Assembly: GCF_003667445.1 (NCBI RefSeq)
Contig: NZ_RCTF01000010.1
Span: 120,778 to 184,777, forward strand
DNA from: Xanthobacter tagetidis
GTDB lineage: Bacteria > Pseudomonadota > Alphaproteobacteria > Rhizobiales > Xanthobacteraceae
Reading direction: 5' to 3'
DNA: 64,000 nt
Positions 17,400 through 25,523 of this stretch are shown one piece after another; positions within the stretch are counted from its first letter, which is position 1, and every line of letters begins with the position of its first letter. A program made the translations under genes and the position numbers. The notes beneath the pieces were generated by a model. It was not told where the DNA came from. It saw only the letters and a program-made list of their open reading frames with translations, and searched no databases.

Positions 17400-18686
17400 T
17401 CAGACGGTCGCCTCGCGCGCCTTGAGGGCGTGGGCCTCGTTGAGCCGGTGATGACGTGCCAGCAGGGGCTTCAGCACCAGAAGCGCGGCGATGGCGGCGG
17501 TCATGTCCATGGCGGCGACGGTGTAGAGCACCACCGTCCAGCTGCCGGTCGCCTCCATCAGGAGGTTGGCCACCGGAACCAGCAGAGCGGCGATGCCCTT
17601 GGCGCAGTAGAGCATGCCGTAGATCTTGCCGATGTGCTTGGAGCCGAAGGTGTCCGCGGCGGTGGCCGAGAACAGGGAGTAGACCTCGCCCCAGGCCAGG
17701 AACACGATGCCCGACAGGATGATGAAGGCCCACGGATTGTGCCCGAACGTGCCGAGCGCGACGATGCCGATGCCCTCCATCATGAAGGCGAAGAACATGG
17801 TCTTCTCGCGGCCGATATGGTCCGAGATCCAGCCGAAGAAGGGCCGCGAGAAGCCGTTCAGGATGCGGTCCAGCATCAGCGCGAACGGCAGCGCCGCCAT
17901 GGCGAAGAAGTAGAGGTTGACCTCCACGTGCTTCACGCCCAGGTCCTCGGCGATCACGCCGAGCTGCGCCACCGCCATCAGGCCGCCGGTGACGGTCAGC
18001 GTGAACATGGTGAGCATGACCCAGAACACCGGCGTGCGCAGCGCCTCGCCGAGCGTGTAGTCGCGCCGGCTCTGGGCGACGGTCGACGAATAGGTCACTT
18101 CCTTGCCGGTCGGGGCGGTGAGGAACAGCGCCGCGGCGACGATCACCGCGCCCTGGATCAGGCCGAAGGTGAAGAAGGTCTCGTGATAGCCGGACGACTT
18201 GATCATCGCCGCGATGGGCAGGATCGTCACCACCGTGCCGGAGCCGTAGCCCGCCGCGGTGAGGCCGACAGCGAGGCCGCGCCGGTCGGGGAACCACTTG
18301 AGCGCGCTGTTGACGCAGGTGGCATAGACGCAGCCGACGCCGATGCCGCCCACCGCCGCCGCGAAGTAGAGCGCCGGCAGCGTGGAGGCATAGGAGTTCA
18401 GCACCCAGGACAGGCCGGTGAACAGGCCGCCCACCAGCACCACGTTGCGCGGGCCGTATTTGTCGATGAAGTAGCCGACGATGGGCGTCGCCCAGGTCTG
18501 CACCACCACGAACACCGTGAAGGCCACCTGCACCGAGGCGCGGGTCCAGGAGTTGCCGGAAACGATCTCGGGAACGAACAATGTCCAGGAATATTGAATA
18601 TTCGCGGCAGCAACCATGCAGACGATGCCCGCCACCAACTGGAGCCAGCGATTGGGGCCGGCAGCTTTGACAGCTTCACTCACCAT
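17400..18686 (-). CDS. oxlT: Oxalate/formate antiporter-type MFS transporter (copy 2)
   Basis: A 428-residue paralogue of the gene at 15530, again with 12 predicted spans. It has IQYSWTLFVPEI, DKYGPRNVVLVGG, ALKWFPDRRGLAVGL, NGFSRPFFGWISDHIGREK and the lysine-bearing MLYCAKGIAALLVP segment. ATG 18686 has GGTGG five bases away; GTG 18695 is possible. It follows frc on the same strand after 117 bases, so frc-oxlT may be one transcript that takes up oxalate and activates it. Having two antiporters side by side suggests one may prefer another dicarboxylate or run at a different concentration. Confidence 0.82.
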   Translation of the reverse strand: MVSEAVKAAGPNRWLQLVAGIVCMVAAANIQYSWTLFVPEIVSGNSWTRASVQVAFTVFVVVQTWATPIVGYFIDKYGPRNVVLVGGLFTGLSWVLNSYASTLPALYFAAAVGGIGVGCVYATCVNSALKWFPDRRGLAVGLTAAGYGSGTVVTILPIAAMIKSSGYHETFFTFGLIQGAVIVAAALFLTAPTGKEVTYSSTVAQSRRDYTLGEALRTPVFWVMLTMFTLTVTGGLMAVAQLGVIAEDLGVKHVEVNLYFFAMAALPFALMLDRILNGFSRPFFGWISDHIGREKTMFFAFMMEGIGIVALGTFGHNPWAFIILSGIVFLAWGEVYSLFSATAADTFGSKHIGKIYGMLYCAKGIAALLVPVANLLMEATGSWTVVLYTVAAMDMTAAIAALLVLKPLLARHHRLNEAHALKAREATV

Positions 18687-18803
18687 TTTATCCACCCTTT
18701 GAGAACATTATTATTTTAGTTCCAAGAAGACAAAGCCGCCTCACCCCGTTGTTTTCCCTCTCGGAAGCGGCATGTTCGGAAAAAGCGGCAAGGCGCGTGC
18801 GCC

Positions 18804-20033
18804 TCACACGGCGCCGGCGGTGCGCATGCCGGCGATCTCCTCCGCGCTGTAGCCGAGGGCGCCGAGCACCTCGTCCGTATGCTCGCCGAGCAGCGGCGCC
18901 CGCTCGACCGGAACGTGGCTCGCCGACATCTGGATCGGCGAGCCGAGCGTCACGTAGGTGCCGCGCTCGGGATGCGGCACCTCGACGAGGAAGCCGCGGT
19001 CGTAGAGCGCGCGGTCCTGAAGGATGTCCTTGGTGGAGAGCACCGGGCCGCACGGCACGTCGATCGCCTTGAGCGCGTCCATCACCTCGAACTTGGTGCG
19101 CTTGAGGCTCCAGCGCTCGATCACGTCGAAGCAGGCGTCGAGCCGCTGCAGGCGCGCCTCGTGGCTGGCGAACTTGGGATCGTCGATCAGGTCCTTGCGG
19201 CCGACGAGCCGCATCAGCGGCGCCCAGCCCTGGGGCTGGATGATGACGTAGCAATAGTCGTTCTCGCCGCCCGGCGCGCAGCGCACCGCGGCGCCCGGCT
19301 GGCCGCCGCCGGAGCAGTTGCCGGCGCGCGGCACGCAATCGGTCTCGGGGGCGCCGGGATATTCGGGGAGCGGGCCGGAGGCGAGGCGCTGTTGGTCGCG
19401 CAGCTTCACCCTGAGGAGGTTCATCACGCAGTCCTGCATGGCGACCTCGACCAATTGGCCCTCGCCGGTCACCGTGCGCTGGTAGAGCGCCGCCAGCACG
19501 CCGGAGAGGCAGTGGACGCCGGTGCCGGTATCGCCGATCTGCGCGCTCGACGCGGTCGGCGGGCCGGAGCGCCAGCCGGTGGTGCTCATGGCCCCGCCCA
19601 TGGCCTGGGCGATGGTCTCGTAGGCCTTGGCGTCGATGCCGGAGGCGTCGGCGAAGCCCTTGATGGTGGCGTAGATCAGGCGCGGATTGATGGCGCGCGC
19701 CTGGTCGTAGCCGAAGCCCTGGCGCTCCAGAACGCCGGGGCCGAAATTCTCCACCAGCACGTCGCAGCTGGCGATGAGACGGGTCAGCGCCTCCTGCCCC
19801 TGCGCGCTCTTGATGTTGAGCGTGAGGCTGCGCTTGTTGGCGTTCAGCATGGTGAAATAGAGACTGTCGACGTTCGACTTGTCCCTGAGCTGGGATCTGG
19901 TGATGTCCCCGCGGCGGGGCATCTCGACCTTGATGACCTCCGCCCCGAGCCACGCGAGCATCTGGGTCGCGGACGGTCCGGACTGAACATGCGTCATGTC
20001 CAGGACACGCACGCCCTCAAGCGCCTTGCCCAT
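18804..20033 (-). CDS. frc: Formyl-CoA:oxalate CoA-transferase
   Basis: A 409-residue class III CoA-transferase that moves CoA from formyl-CoA to oxalate, giving oxalyl-CoA for oxalyl-CoA decarboxylase. Compared from memory with the Oxalobacter enzyme: THVQSGP near residue 15 holds the conserved Gln, AQIGDTGTGVH holds the catalytic Asp (Asp168 here), and VAMQDCVMNLLRVKLRDQQRL is nearly identical. The glycine loop reads NCSGGGQPG, and the roughly 17-residue segment before it in Oxalobacter Frc is missing. ATG 20033 has AGGGG seven bases upstream. No oxalyl-CoA decarboxylase gene is in the window. Confidence 0.9.
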   Translation of the reverse strand: MGKALEGVRVLDMTHVQSGPSATQMLAWLGAEVIKVEMPRRGDITRSQLRDKSNVDSLYFTMLNANKRSLTLNIKSAQGQEALTRLIASCDVLVENFGPGVLERQGFGYDQARAINPRLIYATIKGFADASGIDAKAYETIAQAMGGAMSTTGWRSGPPTASSAQIGDTGTGVHCLSGVLAALYQRTVTGEGQLVEVAMQDCVMNLLRVKLRDQQRLASGPLPEYPGAPETDCVPRAGNCSGGGQPGAAVRCAPGGENDYCYVIIQPQGWAPLMRLVGRKDLIDDPKFASHEARLQRLDACFDVIERWSLKRTKFEVMDALKAIDVPCGPVLSTKDILQDRALYDRGFLVEVPHPERGTYVTLGSPIQMSASHVPVERAPLLGEHTDEVLGALGYSAEEIAGMRTAGAV

Positions 20034-20137
20034 GCCGTTACCCCTGGATTTCCTCGATCCGACCGTATGTTCCGCCAGTCTTGAGCCGGCTTGTGGGCGC
20101 AGTCCGCGCCCGGCACCCATCCGTGTCTACTGGATGT

Positions 20138-20152
20138 TGTATGCCATATACA
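20138..20152. promoter_or_regulatory. GTAT-N5-ATAC palindrome upstream of frc
   Basis: TGTAT-gccat-ATACA (GTAT/ATAC core 20139-20151) lies about 105 bases before the frc start, in an AT-richer patch. It is one of three exact copies near oxalate genes and a candidate operator for the GntR-FCD protein at 21045. Confidence 0.58.
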
Positions 20153-20280
20153 GACGTTATCATCGCCATTTTCCGCCTGCAACCGAATTCGACTAAAGTA
20201 AAATGCAGGGGGCCGCGGGCCGCCTCCGGCCCATCCCGATGCCCCTGCCGGCGCGGCATCGGCCGGCGGCGGCGCAAGGG

Positions 20281-20754
20281 TCAGCGCAGCACGGCGAGCT
20301 CCGCGCCCATGCCGCTCAGCGCCTGCTCCGCGTGGGTCGCGACCTCGGATTCGTGCAGATAGTGGCGCATCAGGTCGGTGGCGCTGATGACGCCCACCAG
20401 CGCGTGGTCCTCGATCACCGGCAGGTGGCGCACCTGGTGCTCGTTCATGAGCCGCAGCACGGTGACGATGGAATCGGCGAGAGCGCAGGAGATCACCTCC
20501 CGCTTGAGCAGGCTGGCGAGCACCACGGCCGGAGTGCCGGCGCCATGGGCCAGCAAGGCCCGCGTCACGTCGCGCTCGGAGAACACGCCGACCACGGTGT
20601 TGCCCTCGGTGCGGCACACGTCCTTGACGATCACCGAGGAGACGTTCTCCCGCTGCATGATCTTCACGGCGGTGGCCACGGTCTCGTTGGCCCGGACGGT
20701 GATGATCCGGGTGTCGCGCTTCTCGCGCAGGATGTCGTCGACGCGCATCAGCAT
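20281..20754 (-). CDS. CBS-domain pair protein
   Basis: A 157-residue stand-alone Bateman module with two CBS motifs. The first is ITVRANETVATAVKIMQRENVSSVIVKD...VVGVFSERDVTRAL, and the second covers LADSIVTVLRLMNEHQVRHLPVIEDHALVGVISATDLMRHYL. Such modules bind adenine nucleotides and sense energy state or regulate a partner protein. Start ATG 20754 is supported by GGAGG nine bases upstream. A GTAT-N5-ATAC palindrome lies 75 bases upstream, which connects it to the oxalate genes by regulation if not by mechanism. Its partner is unknown. Confidence 0.88.
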   Translation of the reverse strand: MLMRVDDILREKRDTRIITVRANETVATAVKIMQRENVSSVIVKDVCRTEGNTVVGVFSERDVTRALLAHGAGTPAVVLASLLKREVISCALADSIVTVLRLMNEHQVRHLPVIEDHALVGVISATDLMRHYLHESEVATHAEQALSGMGAELAVLR

Positions 20755-20828
20755 GGCGGCGTTCCTCCGGGCCGGAGCCCCGTTTCTGGAAAGTGTGGGC
20801 CTCTTGAAGGGCACCTGGAGGAATTCTG

Positions 20829-20841
20829 GTATTCAAAATAC
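20829..20841. promoter_or_regulatory. GTAT-N5-ATAC palindrome upstream of the CBS-pair gene
   Basis: GTATT-caa-AATAC, with the same GTAT-N5-ATAC spacing as at 15114 and 20139, lies in the divergent region between the CBS-pair gene and the GntR-FCD gene. It could serve the first gene, the regulator itself, or both. Confidence 0.55.
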
Positions 20842-21044
20842 TGGATGTCAACGCACACTGAAGCAGCAGAACGGGCGATTTCATGCTGCATTGCAAGAAG
20901 ATGCGCGAAGACGGCCGGTTTTGCATCGGCCTGCGGCAACCCTTGCCCTCAACGCACAAGTCCTTCATCTGATATGATGTATTTGGTCGGCATCGAATGC
21001 GGGCCGCGCCGCGCCACGAAGACTGCCTAAGGCGAAGGGGAGCG

Positions 21045-21734
21045 ATGACCTATCAGGACATCAACGTGAAGCCGATCGAGACCGAATCGAGCTTCCGAAT
21101 GAAGGCCTACAAGGCCCTCAAGGCGGCCATCATGGAGATGGATATCTACAGCCACCGGGAGGACATCCGCCTCGAAGAACGCCAGCTCTCCGAGAAGCTC
21201 GGCGTTTCGCGCACCCCCATCCGCGAGGCCATGACGCTCTTGGAGCAGGAGGGCTTCGTGCGCTCCGTCCCGCGGCGCGGCATCTTCGTGGTGCGCAAGA
21301 CCCGGCAGGAAATCCTGGAGATGATCACGGTCTGGGCCGCGCTGGAGAGCATGGCCGCCCGCCTCGCCTGCGCGCGCGCCTCCGAGGCCGAGATCCGCGA
21401 GTTGCGCGAGAACGTGCGCGCCTTCGCCGACCGCGACCCCGAGGAGTTCGTCTCGGAATATTCCGAGGCCAACCTCGCCTTCCACAAGATCATCATCCGC
21501 ATGTCCGGCTGCGAGCTGATCGCCGAGATGACCGAGGGCCTGTTCCCGCACATGCGCGGCGTGCGCAACGTGACCATCGGCCAGGACCATCGCGCCCAGC
21601 GCTCCATCGTCGACCACACCCGCATCGTCGCCGCCATCGAGAAGCGCGACGCGGACCTTGCCGAGCGCCTGGTGCGCGAGCACACGCTGGGCCTTGCGCG
21701 CCACGTCGAGGAGCACGGCGAGTTCCTGGACTGA
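21045..21734 (+). CDS. GntR family, FCD/FadR-subfamily transcriptional regulator
   Basis: A 229-residue regulator. The winged helix lies near residues 18-85, including LEERQLSEKLGVSRTPIREAMTLLEQEGFVRSVPRRGIFVV. An all-helical FCD domain follows, with metal/ligand residues in FHKII, DHTRIVAAIEKRDADLAE and VREHTLG. FCD regulators commonly control organic-acid catabolism and bind short palindromes of the GTATAC type. That fits the repeated GTAT-N5-ATAC elements around frc and oxlT. ATG 21045 is preceded by AAGGGGAGCG. The oxalate-responsive role is inferred from location and motif recurrence. Confidence 0.85.
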   Translation: MTYQDINVKPIETESSFRMKAYKALKAAIMEMDIYSHREDIRLEERQLSEKLGVSRTPIREAMTLLEQEGFVRSVPRRGIFVVRKTRQEILEMITVWAALESMAARLACARASEAEIRELRENVRAFADRDPEEFVSEYSEANLAFHKIIIRMSGCELIAEMTEGLFPHMRGVRNVTIGQDHRAQRSIVDHTRIVAAIEKRDADLAERLVREHTLGLARHVEEHGEFLD

Positions 21735-21765
21735 GCCGCCCGCGTCCCGGCCGCCGGCAGCGGGC

Positions 21766-21802
21766 CGCCCCCACCCTCCCCCGCACGCGGGAGCGGGGGC
21801 GC
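21766..21802. repeat. GC-rich palindromic intergenic repeat
   Basis: A single copy of the CCCCCACCCTCCCCCGCACG / CGGGAGCGGGGGC type element, matching the ones at 7714-7836 and 30849-31052. It lies between the GntR gene and the FkbM methyltransferase gene. Confidence 0.65.
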
Positions 21803-21929
21803 CAGCGCGCGAGCCGGCCCCCTTCTCCCCCATCCGCGGTGCGGCATCGGCGGGGGCTGCGGGCGGCCTGCCCTTGACAATGGGGGCCGTCCGGCGGACC
21901 AACCCGCGCGGACCATCGGCGGAGCACGG

Positions 21930-22676
21930 ATGCGCTACCTCAACCTCATCAAGACCATCTCCAACTGGCCGGTCTATTTCGCGCATAAATTCAACCTCAC
22001 CACCGCCTCGCCGGCGGTGTTCGAGCTGCGCGGCGGCGGGCGCATCTTTGTCCCGCGCGAGGTGATGCACGAGTTCAAGGAGGTGTTCTTCGACGAGGCC
22101 TATCTGTCCGGCATGCCGCTCGCGCTGCCGGAGGGGGCGACCGTGGTGGACATCGGCGCCAATATCGGCGCCTTCAGCGTGTTCGCCGCCACCCGCTTCA
22201 AGGCCGCCCGCGTCGTTGCCTTCGAGCCCGACCCGGTGAACTTCGCGGCGCTCGCCCGCAACGCCGCCGAGGCAGGCGGGCGCATCACGGCGGTGGAGAC
22301 CGCCATCGCCGGAGAGGCGGGCACGCTGGTGTTCCACCGGGGCGACGCCACCGGCGTCTCCACCTCGGGTTCGCTCGTGCGCAGCACCGGCGAGAAGATC
22401 ACGGTGACGGCCGTCACCCTGGAGGAGGCGTTCGCGGCGCAGGGCATCGCCACCTGCGACCTCATGAAGATGGATTGCGAGGGCGCCGAGTTCGACATCC
22501 TCTACGGCGCCTCCGACGCCGTGCTCGCCCGCATCCGCCAGATGGTGGTGGAGATCCACGACCAGGGCAAAGGCAACCGCACCCGCGCCGCCGTCATCGC
22601 CCACCTCGCGGGCAAGGGCTTCCAGGTGAAGGACGGCATGCACCACCTGCTGTGGGCCTGGCGGGGGGACCTCTGA
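21930..22676 (+). CDS. FkbM family methyltransferase
   Basis: A 248-residue SAM-dependent methyltransferase. The SAM motif VVDIGANIGAFSVFAA lies near residues 71-86, followed by VVAFEPDPVNFAALARNAA. The FkbM-specific LMKMDCEGAEFDILYGA segment is near residues 175-191. Family members O-methylate sugars or polyketides, often in surface glycan or secondary-metabolite pathways, but no such genes are adjacent here. The substrate cannot be named from the sequence. Confidence 0.9.
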   Translation: MRYLNLIKTISNWPVYFAHKFNLTTASPAVFELRGGGRIFVPREVMHEFKEVFFDEAYLSGMPLALPEGATVVDIGANIGAFSVFAATRFKAARVVAFEPDPVNFAALARNAAEAGGRITAVETAIAGEAGTLVFHRGDATGVSTSGSLVRSTGEKITVTAVTLEEAFAAQGIATCDLMKMDCEGAEFDILYGASDAVLARIRQMVVEIHDQGKGNRTRAAVIAHLAGKGFQVKDGMHHLLWAWRGDL

Positions 22677-22770
22677 GCGCCCGGCGCCACTTGACCGCGA
22701 TCAAGGCCGAGGGGCGGCAGCGGCCCGCATAAAGTACGGCGCCGGGTTCCCGCCGGCGCCGGAGGGCGGC

Positions 22771-23424
22771 ATGGCGACGTTCGAGGTGAGAGTGCCGCCG
22801 CACGGCCTTCCCGCGACGCTGAGCATGCCGGACTATGCGGGCGCCCTCGTCCTGTTCGCCCACGGCAGCGCATCGGACCGCCTCGCCCCGCGCAACGCCG
22901 CCCTGGCCGAAGCGCTCAACCGGCAGGGCCTCGCCACCCTGCTCATCGACCTGCTCTCGCCCGAGGAGGAGGCCGACCGCGCCAACGTCTTCGACATCGA
23001 CCTGCTCGCCGACCGCCTGTCGGAGGCCGTGGGCTGGGCCAAGGCGGAGCCGCGCACCGCGCGCCTGCCGCTCGGCCTGCTGGGCGCCGGCACCGGCGCC
23101 GCCGCCGCGCTCAAGGCGGCGGCGCGGCTTGGCGGCCTGATCTCGGCGGTGGTGTCGCGCTCCGGACGTCCGGACCTCGCCTGGGACGTCCTCGGCGGCG
23201 TGACGGCCCCGAGCCTCCTGATCGTCGGCGGCGCCGACGAGACGGTGCTGGAGCTGAACGCCGAGGCGTTCGGCCGGCTCGCCTGCGAGAAGGCGCTGAA
23301 GATCGTTCCCGGCGCCAGCCACCTCTTCCCCGAGCCCGGCGCGCAGGAGGAGGTGACGGCGCTCGCCACGCGCTGGTTCGAGCGGCACCTGCTCGGCCGC
23401 ACCGACGACTGGAAGGCGCCATGA
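22771..23424 (+). CDS. Alpha/beta-hydrolase-fold protein lacking its nucleophile
   Basis: A 217-residue protein of the dienelactone-hydrolase-like group that often accompanies or is fused to phosphoribosyltransferases. The oxyanion-side HGSASDRLAPRN, the LLIVGGADETVLELN acidic site and the PGASHLFPEPG histidine are kept. The nucleophile elbow, normally GASTG, reads GAGTG at residues 105-109, so Gly107 replaces the catalytic serine. It should be inactive as an ester hydrolase unless another residue compensates. Its stop overlaps the ATG of the phosphoribosyltransferase gene by four bases (ATGA), so the products are made together. Confidence 0.85.
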   Translation: MATFEVRVPPHGLPATLSMPDYAGALVLFAHGSASDRLAPRNAALAEALNRQGLATLLIDLLSPEEEADRANVFDIDLLADRLSEAVGWAKAEPRTARLPLGLLGAGTGAAAALKAAARLGGLISAVVSRSGRPDLAWDVLGGVTAPSLLIVGGADETVLELNAEAFGRLACEKALKIVPGASHLFPEPGAQEEVTALATRWFERHLLGRTDDWKAP

Positions 23425-24080
23425 TCCTTCCGTTCGCCGACCGCCGCGCGGCGGGGCGGCAGCTCGCGGCCGCGCTCGCGCACCTGAAGGCGGAAGCGCC
23501 GGTGGTGCTGGCGCTGCCGCGCGGCGGCGTGCCGGTGGCGGCGGAGGTGGCGCAGGCGCTTGGCGCGCCGCTCGATCTGGTGCTGGTGCGCAAGATCGGC
23601 GTGCCCGGCGCCGAGGAACTGGCCATGGGCGCCGTGGTGGACGGCGCCGATCCCATCGTGGTGCGCAATGACGATGTCATCGCCGCATCGGGGGTGACGC
23701 GCACGGCGTTCGAGGCGGTGCGCGCGCGGGAGCTTGAGGAGATCGAGCGCCGGCGCGCGCGCTATATCGGCACCCGGCGCCGCGCCCCGATCGCCGGGCG
23801 GACGGTGGTGCTGGTGGACGACGGCATCGCCACCGGCGCCACCGTGCGCGCCGCGCTCAGGGCGGTGCGGGCACGCCGGCCGAAGATGCTCGTGCTCGCC
23901 GCGCCGGTGGCGCCGCCCGAGACCGTCGACGCGCTCAGGGCTGAGGCTGACGCGGTGGTGTGCCTCGCGACACCGGAGCCGTTCGGCGCCATCGGCTATT
24001 TCTACGACGACTTCCGCCAGGTGGGAGATGCGCAGGTCCTGGACCTGCTGGCGCGCCATCCCGTACCGGCGGAAGGATGA
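23421..24080 (+). CDS. Phosphoribosyltransferase family protein
   Basis: A 219-residue type I PRTase. The N-terminal VLALPRGGVPVAAEVAQAL and LDLVLVRKIGVPG segments bind pyrophosphate, and the PRPP loop is VVLVDDGIATGATVRAAL near residues 126-143. Enzymes of this sort transfer phosphoribose to purine-like bases, but this subgroup, typically next to a dienelactone-hydrolase-like protein, has no established substrate. It overlaps the preceding gene by four bases and is convergent with the membrane-protein gene downstream. Confidence 0.87.
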   Translation: MILPFADRRAAGRQLAAALAHLKAEAPVVLALPRGGVPVAAEVAQALGAPLDLVLVRKIGVPGAEELAMGAVVDGADPIVVRNDDVIAASGVTRTAFEAVRARELEEIERRRARYIGTRRRAPIAGRTVVLVDDGIATGATVRAALRAVRARRPKMLVLAAPVAPPETVDALRAEADAVVCLATPEPFGAIGYFYDDFRQVGDAQVLDLLARHPVPAEG

Positions 24081-24093
24081 CCACCCCCCTGCC

Positions 24094-24696
24094 CTACGAA
24101 GGCACCCCGCGCGCATCGGCGCTGCCCGCGGCACCTTCCGCCCGCACCTCCACCCGGGCGGCGGCGAGGCGGGCGAACAGGTCGCGCCGCCGGGCGAGCG
24201 GCCACCACTCGTAGAGGAAGATCTCGATCGGCCGCCAATTGGCCACCCAGCCGACGATGACGAGGCTCTCCTCCAGGATGCCGGCGAAGGTCCCCTCCCC
24301 CAGCACGTGTCCGACCAGTTGCGCGGCCACAAGGCACACCGCCAGCACGCCGAGGCCGATCACCAGCGACAGCCGCCCCACCCGGAACAGCTGCGCCAGT
24401 TCCCGCGCGGTCTCGTGGCGGCGATAGTCGAAGAAATGCGCGATCGCCTCCGGAAGGCCCTGCGCGTCCGGGCCGGCCGCCTCGGCTTCGGGCAGGTGGA
24501 CGACGATGGCGAGCGGCGCGCGGGCCGGCATCTCCTCGGCCCACCCGGCGATGTATTCCTCCGCCTCCGGCGCGAGGTCGCGCTCGCGGAAGGGAAACGG
24601 GTCCAGCATGTTGAAGAGCTGGGAGACGTGCGTCAGGCGGATGGAGATCACGCCCGGCACGGCCGGGGCGGCGGACGGGGTCGGCACTTGTGTCAT
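24094..24696 (-). CDS. Hypothetical membrane protein
   Basis: A 200-residue protein whose first 100 residues look soluble (ISIRLTHVSQLFNMLDPFPF, then an acidic EAEEYIAGWAEEM stretch). Two hydrophobic spans follow around residues 108-130 and 140-160. The C-terminal tail contains EIFLYEWWPLARRRDLFARL. I do not recognise the family. The IEIFLYEWWP segment between a span and a basic helix looks like a conserved interfacial motif. Start ATG 24696 is tentative because the Shine-Dalgarno sequence is weak. It stops 13 bases from the convergent phosphoribosyltransferase gene. Confidence 0.7.
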   Translation of the reverse strand: MTQVPTPSAAPAVPGVISIRLTHVSQLFNMLDPFPFRERDLAPEAEEYIAGWAEEMPARAPLAIVVHLPEAEAAGPDAQGLPEAIAHFFDYRRHETARELAQLFRVGRLSLVIGLGVLAVCLVAAQLVGHVLGEGTFAGILEESLVIVGWVANWRPIEIFLYEWWPLARRRDLFARLAAARVEVRAEGAAGSADARGVPS

Positions 24697-24937
24697 CGGC
24701 AGGGTCCGCCCTGGCGGCACGCCCGCGCGCGCCTCTGGCGTGGCCCAATAGCCGCGCCGGGCGGCGGGCACAAGGCGCCGTTCAGCATGACGCTGCGACG
24801 TCGCGCCGTGAGCCCTCCCCCCCCTCGCGCGCCGGAACAGGTCGTGCCAGTGTCACGTTCTGCGAGGACGCTCCCCCGCGGCCGGGCTCGCGCTTCGGCC
24901 GGAGGCGAGGCGTCCCGCATTGTGAGGAAACGGTGTC

Positions 24938-25489
24938 ATGAGCAATCTTGTCGTATTCGGTTTCGACGGCGTCCATTCGGCGGACGAGGTCCTGAACAAG
25001 CTGCGGTCGCTCCAGAAGGGCCACCTGATCGACCTGGAGGACGCCTGCGTCGTCGAGCGCGAGCCGGACGGCAAGGTCCACATCAAGCAGGCGGTGAACC
25101 TCGTGGCGCTGGGCGCGGCCCAGGGCGGCACCATGGGCGCGCTGTGGGGCGGCCTCGTCGGCCTCCTGTTCCTCAACCCGCTGGCCGGCATGGCGCTGGG
25201 CGCGGTGGCGGGCGCGGGCGCGGGCGCCATCTCCGGCTCGCTCGCCGACTACGGCATCGACGACGACTTCGTGAAGAATCTCGGCGACACCATCCCGGCC
25301 AATTCGTCGGCGCTGTTCGTGCTCATCAAGAGCGTCACCGAGGACAAGGTGCTGCCCGAGATCGAGCCCTACAATCCGCGCGTGCTGAAGACCTCGCTCT
25401 CCAACGAGGCCGAGCTGAAGCTGAAGGAGGCCCTCGCCAAGGCCGCCGCCGGCCTGCACGCCGCCCCTGCCGCCACCCCGGCCACCTGA
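24938..25489 (+). CDS. DUF1269 family membrane protein
   Basis: A 183-residue protein: a soluble N-terminal domain starting with LVVFGFDGVHSADEVLNKL, then a Gly/Ala-rich double hairpin (GGTMGALWGGLVGLLFL, GMALGAVAGAGAGAISGSLAD) that should insert in the membrane. A conserved IDDDFVKNLGDTIPANSSALFVLI segment follows. This is the standard DUF1269 architecture; the biochemical role is unknown, with stress association reported in several bacteria. ATG 24938 directly precedes the conserved start. It is monocistronic. Confidence 0.88.
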   Translation: MSNLVVFGFDGVHSADEVLNKLRSLQKGHLIDLEDACVVEREPDGKVHIKQAVNLVALGAAQGGTMGALWGGLVGLLFLNPLAGMALGAVAGAGAGAISGSLADYGIDDDFVKNLGDTIPANSSALFVLIKSVTEDKVLPEIEPYNPRVLKTSLSNEAELKLKEALAKAAAGLHAAPAATPAT

Positions 25490-25523
25490 GCCCCCGACGC
25501 GCGAGGCGGCGGCTGCCGCCGCC

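Noticed and set aside
18590..18606. GAATATT-g-AATATTC palindrome as an operator
   Set aside because: It lies inside the conserved first span of the second OxlT (codons of an N-I-Q-Y-S segment), so it is explained by coding, though the rare AT-rich codons are notable.
20968..20984. Fifth GTAT-N5-ATAC site next to the GntR-FCD start
   Set aside because: The AT-rich string (GATATGATGTATTTGG) matches only part of the motif and may be just a -10 region.
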